Source of the DNA: Amycolatopsis tucumanensis
GTDB taxonomy: Bacteria > Actinomycetota > Actinomycetes > Mycobacteriales > Pseudonocardiaceae
DNA length: 64,000 nucleotides
Reading direction: 5' to 3'
NCBI RefSeq assembly: GCF_021654135.1
Contig: NZ_JAKGSD010000012.1
Location: 1 to 64,000, forward strand
In this document: positions 53,898 to 62,823 of the stretch, in pieces
Layout of the letters: every line of letters starts with the position of its first letter
Position numbering within the stretch: position 1 is the stretch's first letter
Translations under genes and position numbers: made by a program
Notes under the pieces: model-generated
Database searches by the model: none
Told to the model about the DNA's origin: nothing
Seen by the model: the letters and a program-made list of their open reading frames with translations, nothing else

Positions 53898-54869
53898 TCA
53901 TTTCTTTCCTTCGGTGATCAGGGCGGCGTTCACCGCGAACCGCGGCCGGCCCTGCAGCGCTGCCACGAGTTCCTCGGCCCCCTCGCGCCCCGCGGCGGCC
54001 CGCGCCTGCGCGGTCTGCCCGGCCAGGTGGGAGTAGACGACGATGCCGTCGACGTCGCGCAGCGGGCTGTCCGGCGGCAGCGGCTCCTCGGTCGCGACGT
54101 CGAGCGCGGCGCCCGCGATGTCCCCGGCGCGCACGGCCTTCGCGAGCGCGTCCTCGTCGACGATCGGCCCGCGGGCGGTGTTGACCAGCAGCGCCGTGGG
54201 CTTCATCCGCCGGAAGGCCTTTTCCCCCAGCAGACCGCGGGTTCGTTCCGTGAGCGAGGTGTGCACCGAGACGTAGTCGGCGACGGCGAGGAGCTCGGGC
54301 AGCTCCACGAACCGCACCGCGGGGTCGGTCCGCAGGCGGTCGGGCACCCCGGTGGTGCACACGACGGTCATGCCGAAGGCGCGGGCCAGCGGAACCACGG
54401 CGCGTGCCGACGCCCCGTACCCGATGAGGCCGAGGGTCGCGCCGCGCAGCTCGTGCCCGTCCTCGCGGGGCCAGCCACCGCGCGCCACGCCGGACGCGGA
54501 CTGGACGAGACGCCGCGCCCCGGCGAGCAGCAGTCCCATCGTGTACTCGGCCACGGCGTTGGCGTTGATCCCGGGCAGGTTGCTCACGCTGATGCCGAGC
54601 CGGGCCGCGGCGTCCACGTCGATCGAGTCGTAGCCCACGCCGGTGCGCACGACGACCCGCAGCCGCGGCGCCCGCGCGAGGACGTCGGCCGTCATCGGCT
54701 CGTTGGCCACCAGCGCGGCGTCGACCCCGGCGAGCGCCTCCGCGAGCCGCTCGGGATCCCGCTTGCCGGTCATCGGCAGGTGTTCGGTCGCCAGCCCGGC
54801 GCGGCGCAGGAACTGGTCGACCTCGTCGCCGGGACGGAGGTAGTCCGTGGTGATCAGGACGCGGAGCAC
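53898..54869 (-). CDS. D-isomer-specific 2-hydroxyacid dehydrogenase
   Basis: The 323-residue protein has the NAD-binding motif GLIGYGASARAVVPLA (about 148-163), the catalytic Arg in NTARGPIVDEDAL, a Glu in ATEEPLPPDSPL and the catalytic His in VYSHLAGQT. It resembles phosphoglycerate-dehydrogenase-like enzymes without ACT domain, and probably interconverts a 2-oxoacid and a D-2-hydroxyacid. GTG 54869 has GAGG upstream. It lies between the transporter and AtuA in one operon. Confidence 0.9.
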   Translation of the reverse strand: MLRVLITTDYLRPGDEVDQFLRRAGLATEHLPMTGKRDPERLAEALAGVDAALVANEPMTADVLARAPRLRVVVRTGVGYDSIDVDAAARLGISVSNLPGINANAVAEYTMGLLLAGARRLVQSASGVARGGWPREDGHELRGATLGLIGYGASARAVVPLARAFGMTVVCTTGVPDRLRTDPAVRFVELPELLAVADYVSVHTSLTERTRGLLGEKAFRRMKPTALLVNTARGPIVDEDALAKAVRAGDIAGAALDVATEEPLPPDSPLRDVDGIVVYSHLAGQTAQARAAAGREGAEELVAALQGRPRFAVNAALITEGKK

Positions 54870-54892
54870 GGTTTCCTCTTTCTCCAGAGTGG

Positions 54893-56164
54893 TCAGACGG
54901 CGCGGCCGGTCGCGGAACGCCGCTGCAGCGCCCAGACGCGGGCGACCGCCAGCACGGACACGAGGGCGACGACCGCGACGTCGAGCAGCATCAACGGCCA
55001 GCCGGTGAGGTCGACCATGCCGCCGACCAGCGCCGGGCCGAGGAACCCGCCACCGGCCCAGCCGACGGTGTAGAGACCGGTGTAGGTCCCGACCACCCGG
55101 TCGGACGGCGCGAGGTTCCACAGGACCACCACCGCGTTGACCAGGAACGCGGAGGCGCCCGCGGAAGCCACGCACAGCGCGACGACCGTGCCGGTGGGCG
55201 TCTGGACGACGGTGCCGAGCACCATGGCGGCCGCGAACACCGTCATCCCGGCGATCATCACGCGCAGCCGGCCGAAGCGTTCGGCGAGCATCGCCACCGG
55301 GTAGGCGGCCAGGATGAAGGCCACCCCGCTGGGCAGGGTCAGCCCGCCCGCGTCGCCGCGGGACAGGTGCAGCGCCTCCATCCCGTAGGAGGTGACGAGT
55401 GAGCGCGAGGCGGCCCAGGCGCCGCCGAACAGGAAGATCGACACGATGATCAGCAGCCGGCTGCGGTCGCGGTCCTTCACGATGTCGGGCACGATGTCGC
55501 GCACCCGCACCTTGGCCGCCGCCTCCTCGTGTCCCGCGCGGTCCTCTTCCAGCGCCGCGAGGTAGGCCGGGGACCGGCTGTCCCGCACCTTCGCCGCCAG
55601 CACGGCCACCGAGACCACCATCAGCACCGCGGGGATCGCGAACGACAGGTTCGGGTGCTCGTCGACCAGGAAGATGCTGATCAGCGCCGCGACGATCACC
55701 GTGATGCTCGCGGCGATCTTGACGACCGCGTTGGCCCGGCTGCGGCGCGCGGGGCTGATGAAGTCCGGGAGCAGGGATTCGGCGATGGGCTTGAACGAGT
55801 TCGCCACCAGCGCGTAGCTGAACATCGCCAGGATCAGCAGCGGCAGCGAGCCCGCGGTGAACGGGATGGCGACGAACAGCAGGGCCGCGACCGGCATCCC
55901 GACGACGAGGTACGGGATGCGCCTGCCCCACGAGGTCCGCGTGTTGTCGGACCGGTTGCCCATCCAGGGCTGGACGAAGATGCCGAGCAGGTTGTCCATG
56001 CCCATCAGCAGGCCGATCAGCGCGGCGCTGCCGAGGTGCGCGCCGAGCAGCGGCGGGACCTGCGACTCGTAGAGGTTCCACGTCGACTCCTGCGCGAACA
56101 CCGCCAGGGCCACGAAGAACGTGATCCGCCGACCGGTTCCCGTGCGCCGCGTAGCCAGCGTCAT
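54893..56164 (-). CDS. MFS transporter
   Basis: The 423-residue protein has 12 predicted helices, with MGNRSDNTRTSWGRRIPY as the loop 2-3 motif. This, and the LAPSDRVVGTYTGLYTVGW segment, recall the SLC45/GPH-like sugar and organic-acid branch. It should import the substrate of this locus. ATG 56164 is favoured over GTG 56188 because GGGAAGG is nine bases before it. It is the first gene of the operon 56164 to 51210. Its promoter region is shared with the divergent GntR regulator. Confidence 0.87.
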   Translation of the reverse strand: MTLATRRTGTGRRITFFVALAVFAQESTWNLYESQVPPLLGAHLGSAALIGLLMGMDNLLGIFVQPWMGNRSDNTRTSWGRRIPYLVVGMPVAALLFVAIPFTAGSLPLLILAMFSYALVANSFKPIAESLLPDFISPARRSRANAVVKIAASITVIVAALISIFLVDEHPNLSFAIPAVLMVVSVAVLAAKVRDSRSPAYLAALEEDRAGHEEAAAKVRVRDIVPDIVKDRDRSRLLIIVSIFLFGGAWAASRSLVTSYGMEALHLSRGDAGGLTLPSGVAFILAAYPVAMLAERFGRLRVMIAGMTVFAAAMVLGTVVQTPTGTVVALCVASAGASAFLVNAVVVLWNLAPSDRVVGTYTGLYTVGWAGGGFLGPALVGGMVDLTGWPLMLLDVAVVALVSVLAVARVWALQRRSATGRAV

Positions 56165-56214
56165 CGCCACCACCTTCCCTGTCGCCACGGCCTTGTGGCG
56201 AGCCCGACGGTACG

Positions 56215-56244
56215 TTGCTATAGCAAGATGGTCAATAGTTGCAA
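56215..56244. promoter_or_regulatory. Candidate GntR operator
   Basis: TTGCTATAGCAA (56215-56226) is a perfect palindrome; TTGCAA (56239-56244) repeats its outer bases 24 bases on. The region is AT-rich and lies between the divergent MFS and GntR starts. Confidence 0.6.
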
Positions 56245-56276
56245 ATGATCGGTGCGATGGCAGATAGGGTGATCAC

Positions 56277-57014
56277 ATGGCGGGTGAGAAGCTGACGGGC
56301 CTGACGAGCGACACGCTGTCCGACCGCGCGTACCGCGCGATCCGCGACGCGGTCACGACCGGCGAGCTGCGCCCGGGGCAGAAGGTGACCGAGCGCGGGC
56401 TGGCCGAGCGCCTGTCGGTCAGCCCGACCCCGGTGCGCGAGGCGATCCGCCGGCTCGAACAGGACGGCCTGCTGGAACGGACCGGGCCCCGCACCGTCAA
56501 GGTCGCCGAGGTCGCCAACGCCGCGGTGCAGGACCTCGCCGAGGTCGAGGTCGCGCTGCGCGGGATGGTCGCCCGCTTCGCGGCGCGCCACGCGACCGAG
56601 GAGCAGCTGGACCGGCTCGACGCCATCCTCGACGACGCCGACGACCTGCTGATCGTCATCCAGCAGCGGCACCAGGCCGGGGAGGACATCTCCCGACAGC
56701 TGGGCCGGCTGCTCGACACCATGCAGCGGTTCAACGAGGTCGTCGAATCCTGCGCGGGCAACCCGGTGCTCGTGCGCCTGCTCGACCAGACCCGGGTGTT
56801 CTCCTGGGCGGAGCGGCGGACCAAGCTGATCGACCGCATCAACCAGGACGACACGTTCGGGCTGGACCGCTACTCCAGCCACCGCGCGCTCGTGCGGGCG
56901 CTGCGGGCCCGCGACTCGGCCGCCGCGGAGGCCCTCGTGATCGAGGACGCCCGCGGCGGTCTCGGTGACCTGCTCGCCGGCGCCCCGGCGACGATGCCCG
57001 CGGCACAGCACTGA
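56277..57014 (+). CDS. GntR-family (FadR/FCD-type) regulator
   Basis: The 245-residue protein has a winged helix (about 14-78: LSDRAYRAIRDAVTTGELRPGQKVTERGLAERL, SPTPVREAIRRLEQDGL) and an all-helical FCD domain. In FCD members a metal is bound by Asp and three His; here the acidic helices lack the full His set, so the site may differ. Organic acids are common ligands. It is divergent from the MFS-AtuA operon and probably represses it through the palindrome at 56215. It converges on hyuA 10 bases away. Confidence 0.9.
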   Translation: MAGEKLTGLTSDTLSDRAYRAIRDAVTTGELRPGQKVTERGLAERLSVSPTPVREAIRRLEQDGLLERTGPRTVKVAEVANAAVQDLAEVEVALRGMVARFAARHATEEQLDRLDAILDDADDLLIVIQQRHQAGEDISRQLGRLLDTMQRFNEVVESCAGNPVLVRLLDQTRVFSWAERRTKLIDRINQDDTFGLDRYSSHRALVRALRARDSAAAEALVIEDARGGLGDLLAGAPATMPAAQH

Positions 57015-57024
57015 CGCCCGCAGA

Positions 57025-59091
57025 TCACTGGCCGACGTCGACGAGGAGCGTCAGGTCGGCGTCCACCCGGATGCGGCACTCCGGTCCGAAGCAACACGAC
57101 GACTCGCGCTCCTCGAACACCGCGGGCCCGGCGATCTCGGTGCCCGGCCGCAGGCGGTACCGGTCCCAGACGCCCGCCCGCAGCCGGCCGTGCCCGGGAA
57201 TCCACACCTCGCGCTCCCCGCGGCGAGACTCACCCGGGACCGGGTCGCAGCGCAGCACCACGTCGTGCCCGGGCAGCCGCGCCGTCAGCCGCCAGTTGAC
57301 GACCTCCACCGGGCCGTCCAGGCAGCGCCCGAACGTCGCGCGGTAGGTCTCCTCGAAATCGCGGTGCAGGCGTCCGGCGTCGATCCGGGTGAGATCCGCC
57401 CCGGGCAGCCCGACCTCGATGTCGAACCCCTGCCCCACGTACCGCATGTCCGCCGACCGCCGGAAGCGGACCAGCTCCGGGTGTTCCGGGCGCAGCACCG
57501 CGGTGGCGTGCGCGGACATCTCGTCGTAGAGGCCGTCGACCCGGCCCCACTCGACCTCGGCCAGGGGCGAGGGCAGGCTGCGCACCTGGTCCACCGTGGG
57601 CGCGGCGACGAGGAACCCGTAGGCGGACATGACGCCGGCCCGCATCGGCACGATGATCCGGCCGATCTTCAGCTGCTTGGCCAGGCCGTAGGCGTGCACC
57701 GGGCCCGCCCCGCCGAACGCGATGAGCGCGAACCCGGCCGGGTCGCGGCCGTGCTCGGACAGGTGCATCCGCGCCGCGGCGGCCATGCTCGCCGTGGCCA
57801 CCTCGACGATGCCGGCCGCCGCGCCGGTCCGGTCGAGACCGAGCGGCCCGGCCACGTCCCGGTCCACCGCCTTGCCGGCCTCGGCGGTGCGCAGCCGCAT
57901 CTCCCCGCCGAGGAAGGTGGCCGGGTCGAGGTAGCCGAGCAGGAGATCGGCGTCGGTGACCGTCGGGTGCTCGCCGCCCCGGCCGTAGGCCACGGGCCCC
58001 GGCACGGACCCGGCGCTGCGCGGCCCGACCTTGAGCAGCCCCAGCGGGTCCGGGGCGGCGATCGACCCGCCGCCCGAGCCGATCTCGATCATGTCGGCGA
58101 CGGTCAGCCGGACCGGCAGTCCCGAACCCGGCTTGAACTTGTCTACCCGCCCGGCCTCGAAGTCGTGCTTGCGGCGCACCCGGCCGCCGCTGACGATCGC
58201 GATCTTGGCCGTCGTGCCGCCCATGTCGAACGACAGCGCGTCCGGTTCACCGAGCCGGCGGGCCACGGCCGCGGCGGCGATCGCGCCCGCCGCCGGCCCG
58301 GATTCCAGCAGGCGGACGGGGAACTCCTTCGCGTCGTCGAGCGTCGTGACCCCGCCGCCGGAGAGCATGATGTGCAGCGGCGCGTCGACGCCCATCGCCA
58401 GCAGGTCGTCCCGCAGCGCGTCGAGGTAGCGCGCCATCAGCGGTTGCACGTAGGCGTTGAGGCAGGCGGTGCTCGCCCGCTCGTACTCGCCGATCACCGG
58501 CGCGACCGCGCTGGACAGGGTGACCGGCACGTCCGGGTGGGCGCGCGCGAGCAGCTCCCGGACCCGCCGTTCGTGCTTGTCGTCGCGGTAGGAGTGCAGC
58601 AGCGCCACCGCCACCGCCTCGACCCCCTGCGCGCGGAACTCCCGCACCCGCGCGAGCACCTCGTCCTCGTCCAGCGGCTCCAGCTCGGCGCCGTCGGCCG
58701 CGATGCGGCCCGCCACCCCGCGGCTCAGGTGCCGCGGGACCAGCGGACGAGCCGGGCGGGCGTGCAGGTCGGTGGTGTCGAACCGGATCTCCCGGCCCAT
58801 CTCCAGGGTGTCGCGGAAACCGCGAGTGGTGAGCAGCCCGACGACGGCGCCGGTGCGTTCCAGCAGCGTGTTGGTCACCAGCGTGGTGCCGTGCACCACC
58901 CCGGCCACGTCGCCGGCCGGGGTGCCGGTCTCGGCCAGCAGGCGGGCGATGCCCGCGGTGATCGCCTCGTTGGGCGCGTACGGGGTGGTGGGCAGTTTGC
59001 CGGGCCACGTCAGGTCGCGCGCCGGGTCGTGCAGGAGCAGGTCGGTGAACGTCCCGCCGACGTCCACGCCGATCCGGGCCGTGCGGCTCAT
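57025..59091 (-). CDS. Hydantoinase/oxoprolinase-family subunit A
   Basis: The 688-residue protein has the ATPase motif GVDVGGTFTDLLL at the start, DMGGTTAKIAI (about 278-288), and FGGAGPVHAYGLA, all typical of HyuA/OplA/acetophenone-carboxylase-type subunits. These hydrolyse ATP to open lactams or activate carbonyl compounds. It pairs with HyuB upstream, with an ATGA overlap. The substrate is unknown; N-methylhydantoin, 5-oxoproline and ketone carboxylation are the family's range. It ends the operon from 61810. Confidence 0.92.
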   Translation of the reverse strand: MSRTARIGVDVGGTFTDLLLHDPARDLTWPGKLPTTPYAPNEAITAGIARLLAETGTPAGDVAGVVHGTTLVTNTLLERTGAVVGLLTTRGFRDTLEMGREIRFDTTDLHARPARPLVPRHLSRGVAGRIAADGAELEPLDEDEVLARVREFRAQGVEAVAVALLHSYRDDKHERRVRELLARAHPDVPVTLSSAVAPVIGEYERASTACLNAYVQPLMARYLDALRDDLLAMGVDAPLHIMLSGGGVTTLDDAKEFPVRLLESGPAAGAIAAAAVARRLGEPDALSFDMGGTTAKIAIVSGGRVRRKHDFEAGRVDKFKPGSGLPVRLTVADMIEIGSGGGSIAAPDPLGLLKVGPRSAGSVPGPVAYGRGGEHPTVTDADLLLGYLDPATFLGGEMRLRTAEAGKAVDRDVAGPLGLDRTGAAAGIVEVATASMAAAARMHLSEHGRDPAGFALIAFGGAGPVHAYGLAKQLKIGRIIVPMRAGVMSAYGFLVAAPTVDQVRSLPSPLAEVEWGRVDGLYDEMSAHATAVLRPEHPELVRFRRSADMRYVGQGFDIEVGLPGADLTRIDAGRLHRDFEETYRATFGRCLDGPVEVVNWRLTARLPGHDVVLRCDPVPGESRRGEREVWIPGHGRLRAGVWDRYRLRPGTEIAGPAVFEERESSCCFGPECRIRVDADLTLLVDVGQ

Positions 59092-60725
59092 CGACGGGTC
59101 TCCTCTCGCGCGTCGGCGGTGGTGTAGCCGCCGAGTTCGTCGGCTTCGGCCAGGTGCGGCTCGCGGTCCTCCGGCGGGCCGAACCCGCCGCCGCCCGGGA
59201 ACGAGATGAGCACCGACGCGCCGGGGGCCAGCTGGGACACCGACTTCAGCGGCACGCGTTCCCCGGTGTCCAGCACCGCGTGCGCGGTCGCGCCCGGCTC
59301 CCCGCCGGCGAGCCCGAGGGCCGGGTGCCGCTCGCGGTCGCCGAGCAGCACCATCTGCACCGGGCGGCGGGTCGGGTTGTGCACCTCGATGTCCTGTCCC
59401 AGCCCGCCGCGGCGCCGTCCCCGGCCACCCGAGCCCGCGCGCAGCTCCTTGCGCACGAACCGCAGCGGGGACGTCGCTTCGAGCGCCTCGACGCTGCCGC
59501 TGCCGGAGTTGGTCGGGAAGGCGGTCGTGGACAGGCCGTCCTTGTCCTGCGAGGCGCCCATGCCGGCGTTGGCGAACAGCATCTGCGCGAAGGGACGGCC
59601 GTCGTCGTCGACACCGGCGAACCGGACGCGCAGGGCGGGCGCGCCCCCGCTGTCGGCGACGACCCGGTCCGGCAGCACCGGCGCGAGCGCCTGATAGATC
59701 GCGCACGAGAGCAGGTGGCCGGTCAGGTGGCGCGCGACGACGGGCGCCGGGAACGTGGGGTTGACGATCGTGCCCTCCGGTGCGGTCACGCTGATCGCCC
59801 GGTAGGAGCCCCAGTTCGTGCGGGTGGCCGGGTCGAGGAGGATCTTCAGCGGGTACACCGAGTAGGCGCGGGTGTAGTTCAGGGTCGAGTTGGTCGAGAA
59901 CGGCACCTGGGCCGAGGTCCCGGTGTAGTCGATCGCGATCCGGTCCCCGCTCACGATGACGGCGCACTCGATGTGCGTCGGGTGCCCCTCGACGCCGTCG
60001 GCGTCCACGCCCGCCCGGTACACGCCGTCCGGCAGCTCACGGATGGCCGTCCGCAGCGCGGTGTCGGCCAGCGCGTGCACCTCGGCGGCGAACCGCTCGA
60101 AGTCCGGTTCATCGAAGTCGGCGAGGAACTCCTGAGCGCGCCGACGGCACACCGCGTGCGCGGCGGCCTGGGCTTCGAGGTCGCCCCACAACGCGCCGGG
60201 CAGCCGCACGTTGGCGAGCAGCAGGTCCTTGACCCCCTGCTCGACGCGGCCGGCCCGGAACAGCCGCAGCGGCGGGATCAGGATGCCCTCCGAGATCAGC
60301 TCGGTGGCGCCCATCGTCGGTGTGCCGCCGATGTCGGGGGAATGCGCGGCGGTGCCGGCGAAACCGACGAGCGCGCCCCGGTGGAAGATCGGGGTGATCA
60401 TGGCGATGTCGGGCAGGTGCCCGGTCGCGATCCACGGGTCGTTCGTGATGACGCAGTCGCCGTCCTGCCAGTCCCCGGCCGGGAACCGGTCCAGGACCAG
60501 CCCGGTCAGGGAGCTCATGAGGGCCGCGAAACCGGGGATCCCGGCGCGCGACTCCGCCATGGTGCGCCCGCGGCGGTCCATCACCACGACGGTGTAGTCG
60601 TTGGACTCGCGGATGATGGTGGAGAACGCCGTGCGCAGCATGGTGGAGGCTGCCTCGTCGGTCGCGGCGGCCAGCCGGTCCCAGCGGACCTCCAGGCCGA
60701 CCGGATCGGTGACCGGCCGGGTCAT
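59088..60725 (-). CDS. Hydantoinase/oxoprolinase-family subunit B
   Basis: The 545-residue protein has the HyuB patterns FSTIIRESNDYTVVVMD, NDPWIATGHLPD, AHSPDIGG and a Gly-rich end SFPGGGGFGPPEDR. Metal-ligand residues are expected among the conserved His and Asp of AHSPDIGG. It forms a heteromer with the downstream HyuA. ATG 60725 overlaps the dehydrogenase stop and its own stop overlaps hyuA, both as ATGA. Length fits the family. Confidence 0.92.
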   Translation of the reverse strand: MTRPVTDPVGLEVRWDRLAAATDEAASTMLRTAFSTIIRESNDYTVVVMDRRGRTMAESRAGIPGFAALMSSLTGLVLDRFPAGDWQDGDCVITNDPWIATGHLPDIAMITPIFHRGALVGFAGTAAHSPDIGGTPTMGATELISEGILIPPLRLFRAGRVEQGVKDLLLANVRLPGALWGDLEAQAAAHAVCRRRAQEFLADFDEPDFERFAAEVHALADTALRTAIRELPDGVYRAGVDADGVEGHPTHIECAVIVSGDRIAIDYTGTSAQVPFSTNSTLNYTRAYSVYPLKILLDPATRTNWGSYRAISVTAPEGTIVNPTFPAPVVARHLTGHLLSCAIYQALAPVLPDRVVADSGGAPALRVRFAGVDDDGRPFAQMLFANAGMGASQDKDGLSTTAFPTNSGSGSVEALEATSPLRFVRKELRAGSGGRGRRRGGLGQDIEVHNPTRRPVQMVLLGDRERHPALGLAGGEPGATAHAVLDTGERVPLKSVSQLAPGASVLISFPGGGGFGPPEDREPHLAEADELGGYTTADAREETRR

Positions 60726-61810
60726 GACATCACCGCCGCTGTGATCTCGTCGGCTATCGCCGCGCCGAGTTTCTCGGTCGTCCCGGAGCCGCCGAGATCG
60801 GGAGTGCGCACCTCCGGCCGCTCGTCGAGCACGGTCTCGATCGCGGCGACGACCTGCGCTGCCGCGTCCGGCTCCCCCAGGTGGTCGAGCATCATCGCGC
60901 CGCTCCAGATCTGCCCGACCGGGTTGGCGATCCCGCGCCCCGCGATGTCCGGGGCCGAGCCGTGCACCGGCTCGAACAGGCTGGGCCAGGTGCGGTCGGG
61001 GTTGATGTTGGCGCTGGGCGCGATGCCGATCGTCCCGGCGCACGCCGGGCCGAGGTCGGACAGGATGTCGCCGAACAGGTTGCTGGCCACCACGACGTCG
61101 TAGTCCTGGGGCCGCAGGACGAACTTGGCGGTGAGGATGTCGATGTGGTCGGAGTCCGCGGTCACGTCCGGGTACCGCCCAGCCATCGCTGTCGCGCGCT
61201 CGTCCCAGTAGGGCATGGTGATGGAGATGCCGTTGCTCTTGGTCGCCCAGGTCAGGTGCTTGCGCGGGCGCGCGGCGGCCAGGTCGAACGCGTACCGCAG
61301 CACCCGGTCCACCCCGGTGCGGGTCATCACGGTCTCCTGCACCACCGTTTCGCGGTCGGTGCCCTCGAAGATCCGGCCGCCGATGCTGGAGTACTCGCCC
61401 TCGGTGTTCTCCCGGACCACGACGAAGTCGATGTCGCCCGGTCCGTGGTCCCGCAGCGGGCTGCGCACCCCGCGCAGCAGCCGGACCGGCCGGAGGTTGA
61501 CGTACTGGTCGAACCCGCGCCGGAACCGCAGGAGGCTCCCCCACAGCGACACGTGGTCGGGCACGACGTCGGGCCAGCCCACGGCGCCGAAGAAGATCGC
61601 GTCGAAGCCGCCGAGCACTTCCCGCCAGTCCGGCGGCAGCATTTCGCCGTGGCGCACCCAGTAATCGGCGCTGGCGAAATCGAACTCGGTGACGTCGAGG
61701 CCGAAGCCGTGGGCGCGGGCGGCGGCGCGCAGGCACCGCAGGCCCTCGGGCATGACCTCACGTCCGATGCCATCCCCCGGGATGACGGCGATGCGGTAAC
61801 GGTGGGACAC
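60722..61810 (-). CDS. Tartrate/isopropylmalate-type dehydrogenase (beta-decarboxylating)
   Basis: The 362-residue protein is of the isocitrate/isopropylmalate fold: IAVIPGDGIGREVMPEG at the start, VVRENTEGEYSSIGG, KSNGI with the catalytic Lys, and GDILSDLGP with metal-binding Asp. The ENTEGEYSS version is that of tartrate/D-malate dehydrogenases. It probably oxidises and decarboxylates a 2-hydroxy diacid with NAD. GTG 61810 has AAGGAG upstream; codons 5' of it are not family-like. It is first gene of the operon and divergent from LysR. Confidence 0.9.
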   Translation of the reverse strand: MSHRYRIAVIPGDGIGREVMPEGLRCLRAAARAHGFGLDVTEFDFASADYWVRHGEMLPPDWREVLGGFDAIFFGAVGWPDVVPDHVSLWGSLLRFRRGFDQYVNLRPVRLLRGVRSPLRDHGPGDIDFVVVRENTEGEYSSIGGRIFEGTDRETVVQETVMTRTGVDRVLRYAFDLAAARPRKHLTWATKSNGISITMPYWDERATAMAGRYPDVTADSDHIDILTAKFVLRPQDYDVVVASNLFGDILSDLGPACAGTIGIAPSANINPDRTWPSLFEPVHGSAPDIAGRGIANPVGQIWSGAMMLDHLGEPDAAAQVVAAIETVLDERPEVRTPDLGGSGTTEKLGAAIADEITAAVMS

Positions 61811-61886
61811 GGCAGGCTCCTTGTGCTCGGGCCCTTCACCTTGATCGGCGCCGCACCCCACGACAAGAGCTCTCCGGGCAACCTAT

Positions 61887-61909
61887 CCTTTCGCTCAGGG
61901 AAAGAAAGG
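61887..61909. promoter_or_regulatory. Candidate LysR binding site
   Basis: CCTTTC (61887-61892) and GAAAGG (61904-61909) form an inverted repeat with an 11-base spacer, a common LysR layout, between divergent lysR and the dehydrogenase operon. The right arm overlaps the lysR ribosome site (AAAGGGG), which would fit autorepression. Confidence 0.45.
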
Positions 61910-61916
61910 GGCGCGG

Positions 61917-62822
61917 ATGAGCTCGATCGACGATCTCCGCTTCTTCCACGTGGTCGCCGCGAGCGAGACGCTCACCGCCGCCGCGCGCGAGCTCGGGTCT
62001 TCGCTGCCCGCGGTCAGCAAACGCCTGCGGGCGCTGGAACAACGGCTCGACGCGCGCCTGGTGCACCGCGGCACGCGCCGGCTGGTGCTGACCTCCGAGG
62101 GCGAGCTCTACGCCGCCCGCCTGGAGACGATCCTCGACCAGGTCCGCGAGCTCGACGACCTGATCACGCACCGCTCGGCCGACCTGCGCGGCTCGGTCGT
62201 GGTCCAGGCCACCCTCGGGCTCGGACGCGCGCACGTGGCGCCCCTGCTCGGCGAGTTCACCGCCCGGCACCCCCAGCTGAACGTCCGGCTGCACACCACG
62301 GCGCTGCCGCTGCGCCCGCACCGGCGCGAGTTCGACATGGCCGTCCACGTCGGCACCCCGCCGGATTCGACACTGCGGATGCGGCGGCTGGCCCGCAACC
62401 GCCGGGTGCCCTGCGCCGCACCGTCCTACTTGGACCGCAAGGGCATGCCCGAACGGGTCGAGGACCTGGCCGACCACGACTGCATCGTGCTGCGCGAGAA
62501 CGAAGGGGACTTCGACCTGTGGCGGTTCGGCACCGCGGGCAGGCCGAGGCAGGTGCGGGTGCGTGGCCGCCTGTCGAGCAACGACGGGGACGTCGTCACC
62601 GACTGGGCGCTGCAGGGGCACGGGGTGATCATGCGCTCGGAGTGGCAGGTCCGGTCGTATTTGGACAGTGGCGAGCTCGTCCGCGTGCTGCCCGGAGTCC
62701 CCACCCCGCCGGCCGACATCTACGCCCTCCTCGCCGACGACGTCCACGTGCCCCGCCGGGTCAGCGAGCTGATCGACCACCTGGCGGCCCGGCTGCCGGA
62801 CCGGATCGCCGGGGCGCGCTGA
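61917..62822 (+). CDS. LysR-family regulator
   Basis: The 301-residue protein has a LysR HTH (about 5-62: LRFFHVVAASETLTAAARELGSSLPAVSKRLRALEQRL) and a periplasmic-binding-like effector domain (about 90-295). It is divergent from the dehydrogenase-hyuB-hyuA operon and is its likely activator. AAAGGGG precedes ATG 61917. The effector is probably the pathway substrate or the hydroxy diacid. It ends one base before the convergent ABC gene's stop. Confidence 0.92.
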   Translation: MSSIDDLRFFHVVAASETLTAAARELGSSLPAVSKRLRALEQRLDARLVHRGTRRLVLTSEGELYAARLETILDQVRELDDLITHRSADLRGSVVVQATLGLGRAHVAPLLGEFTARHPQLNVRLHTTALPLRPHRREFDMAVHVGTPPDSTLRMRRLARNRRVPCAAPSYLDRKGMPERVEDLADHDCIVLRENEGDFDLWRFGTAGRPRQVRVRGRLSSNDGDVVTDWALQGHGVIMRSEWQVRSYLDSGELVRVLPGVPTPPADIYALLADDVHVPRRVSELIDHLAARLPDRIAGAR

Positions 62823-62823
62823 G

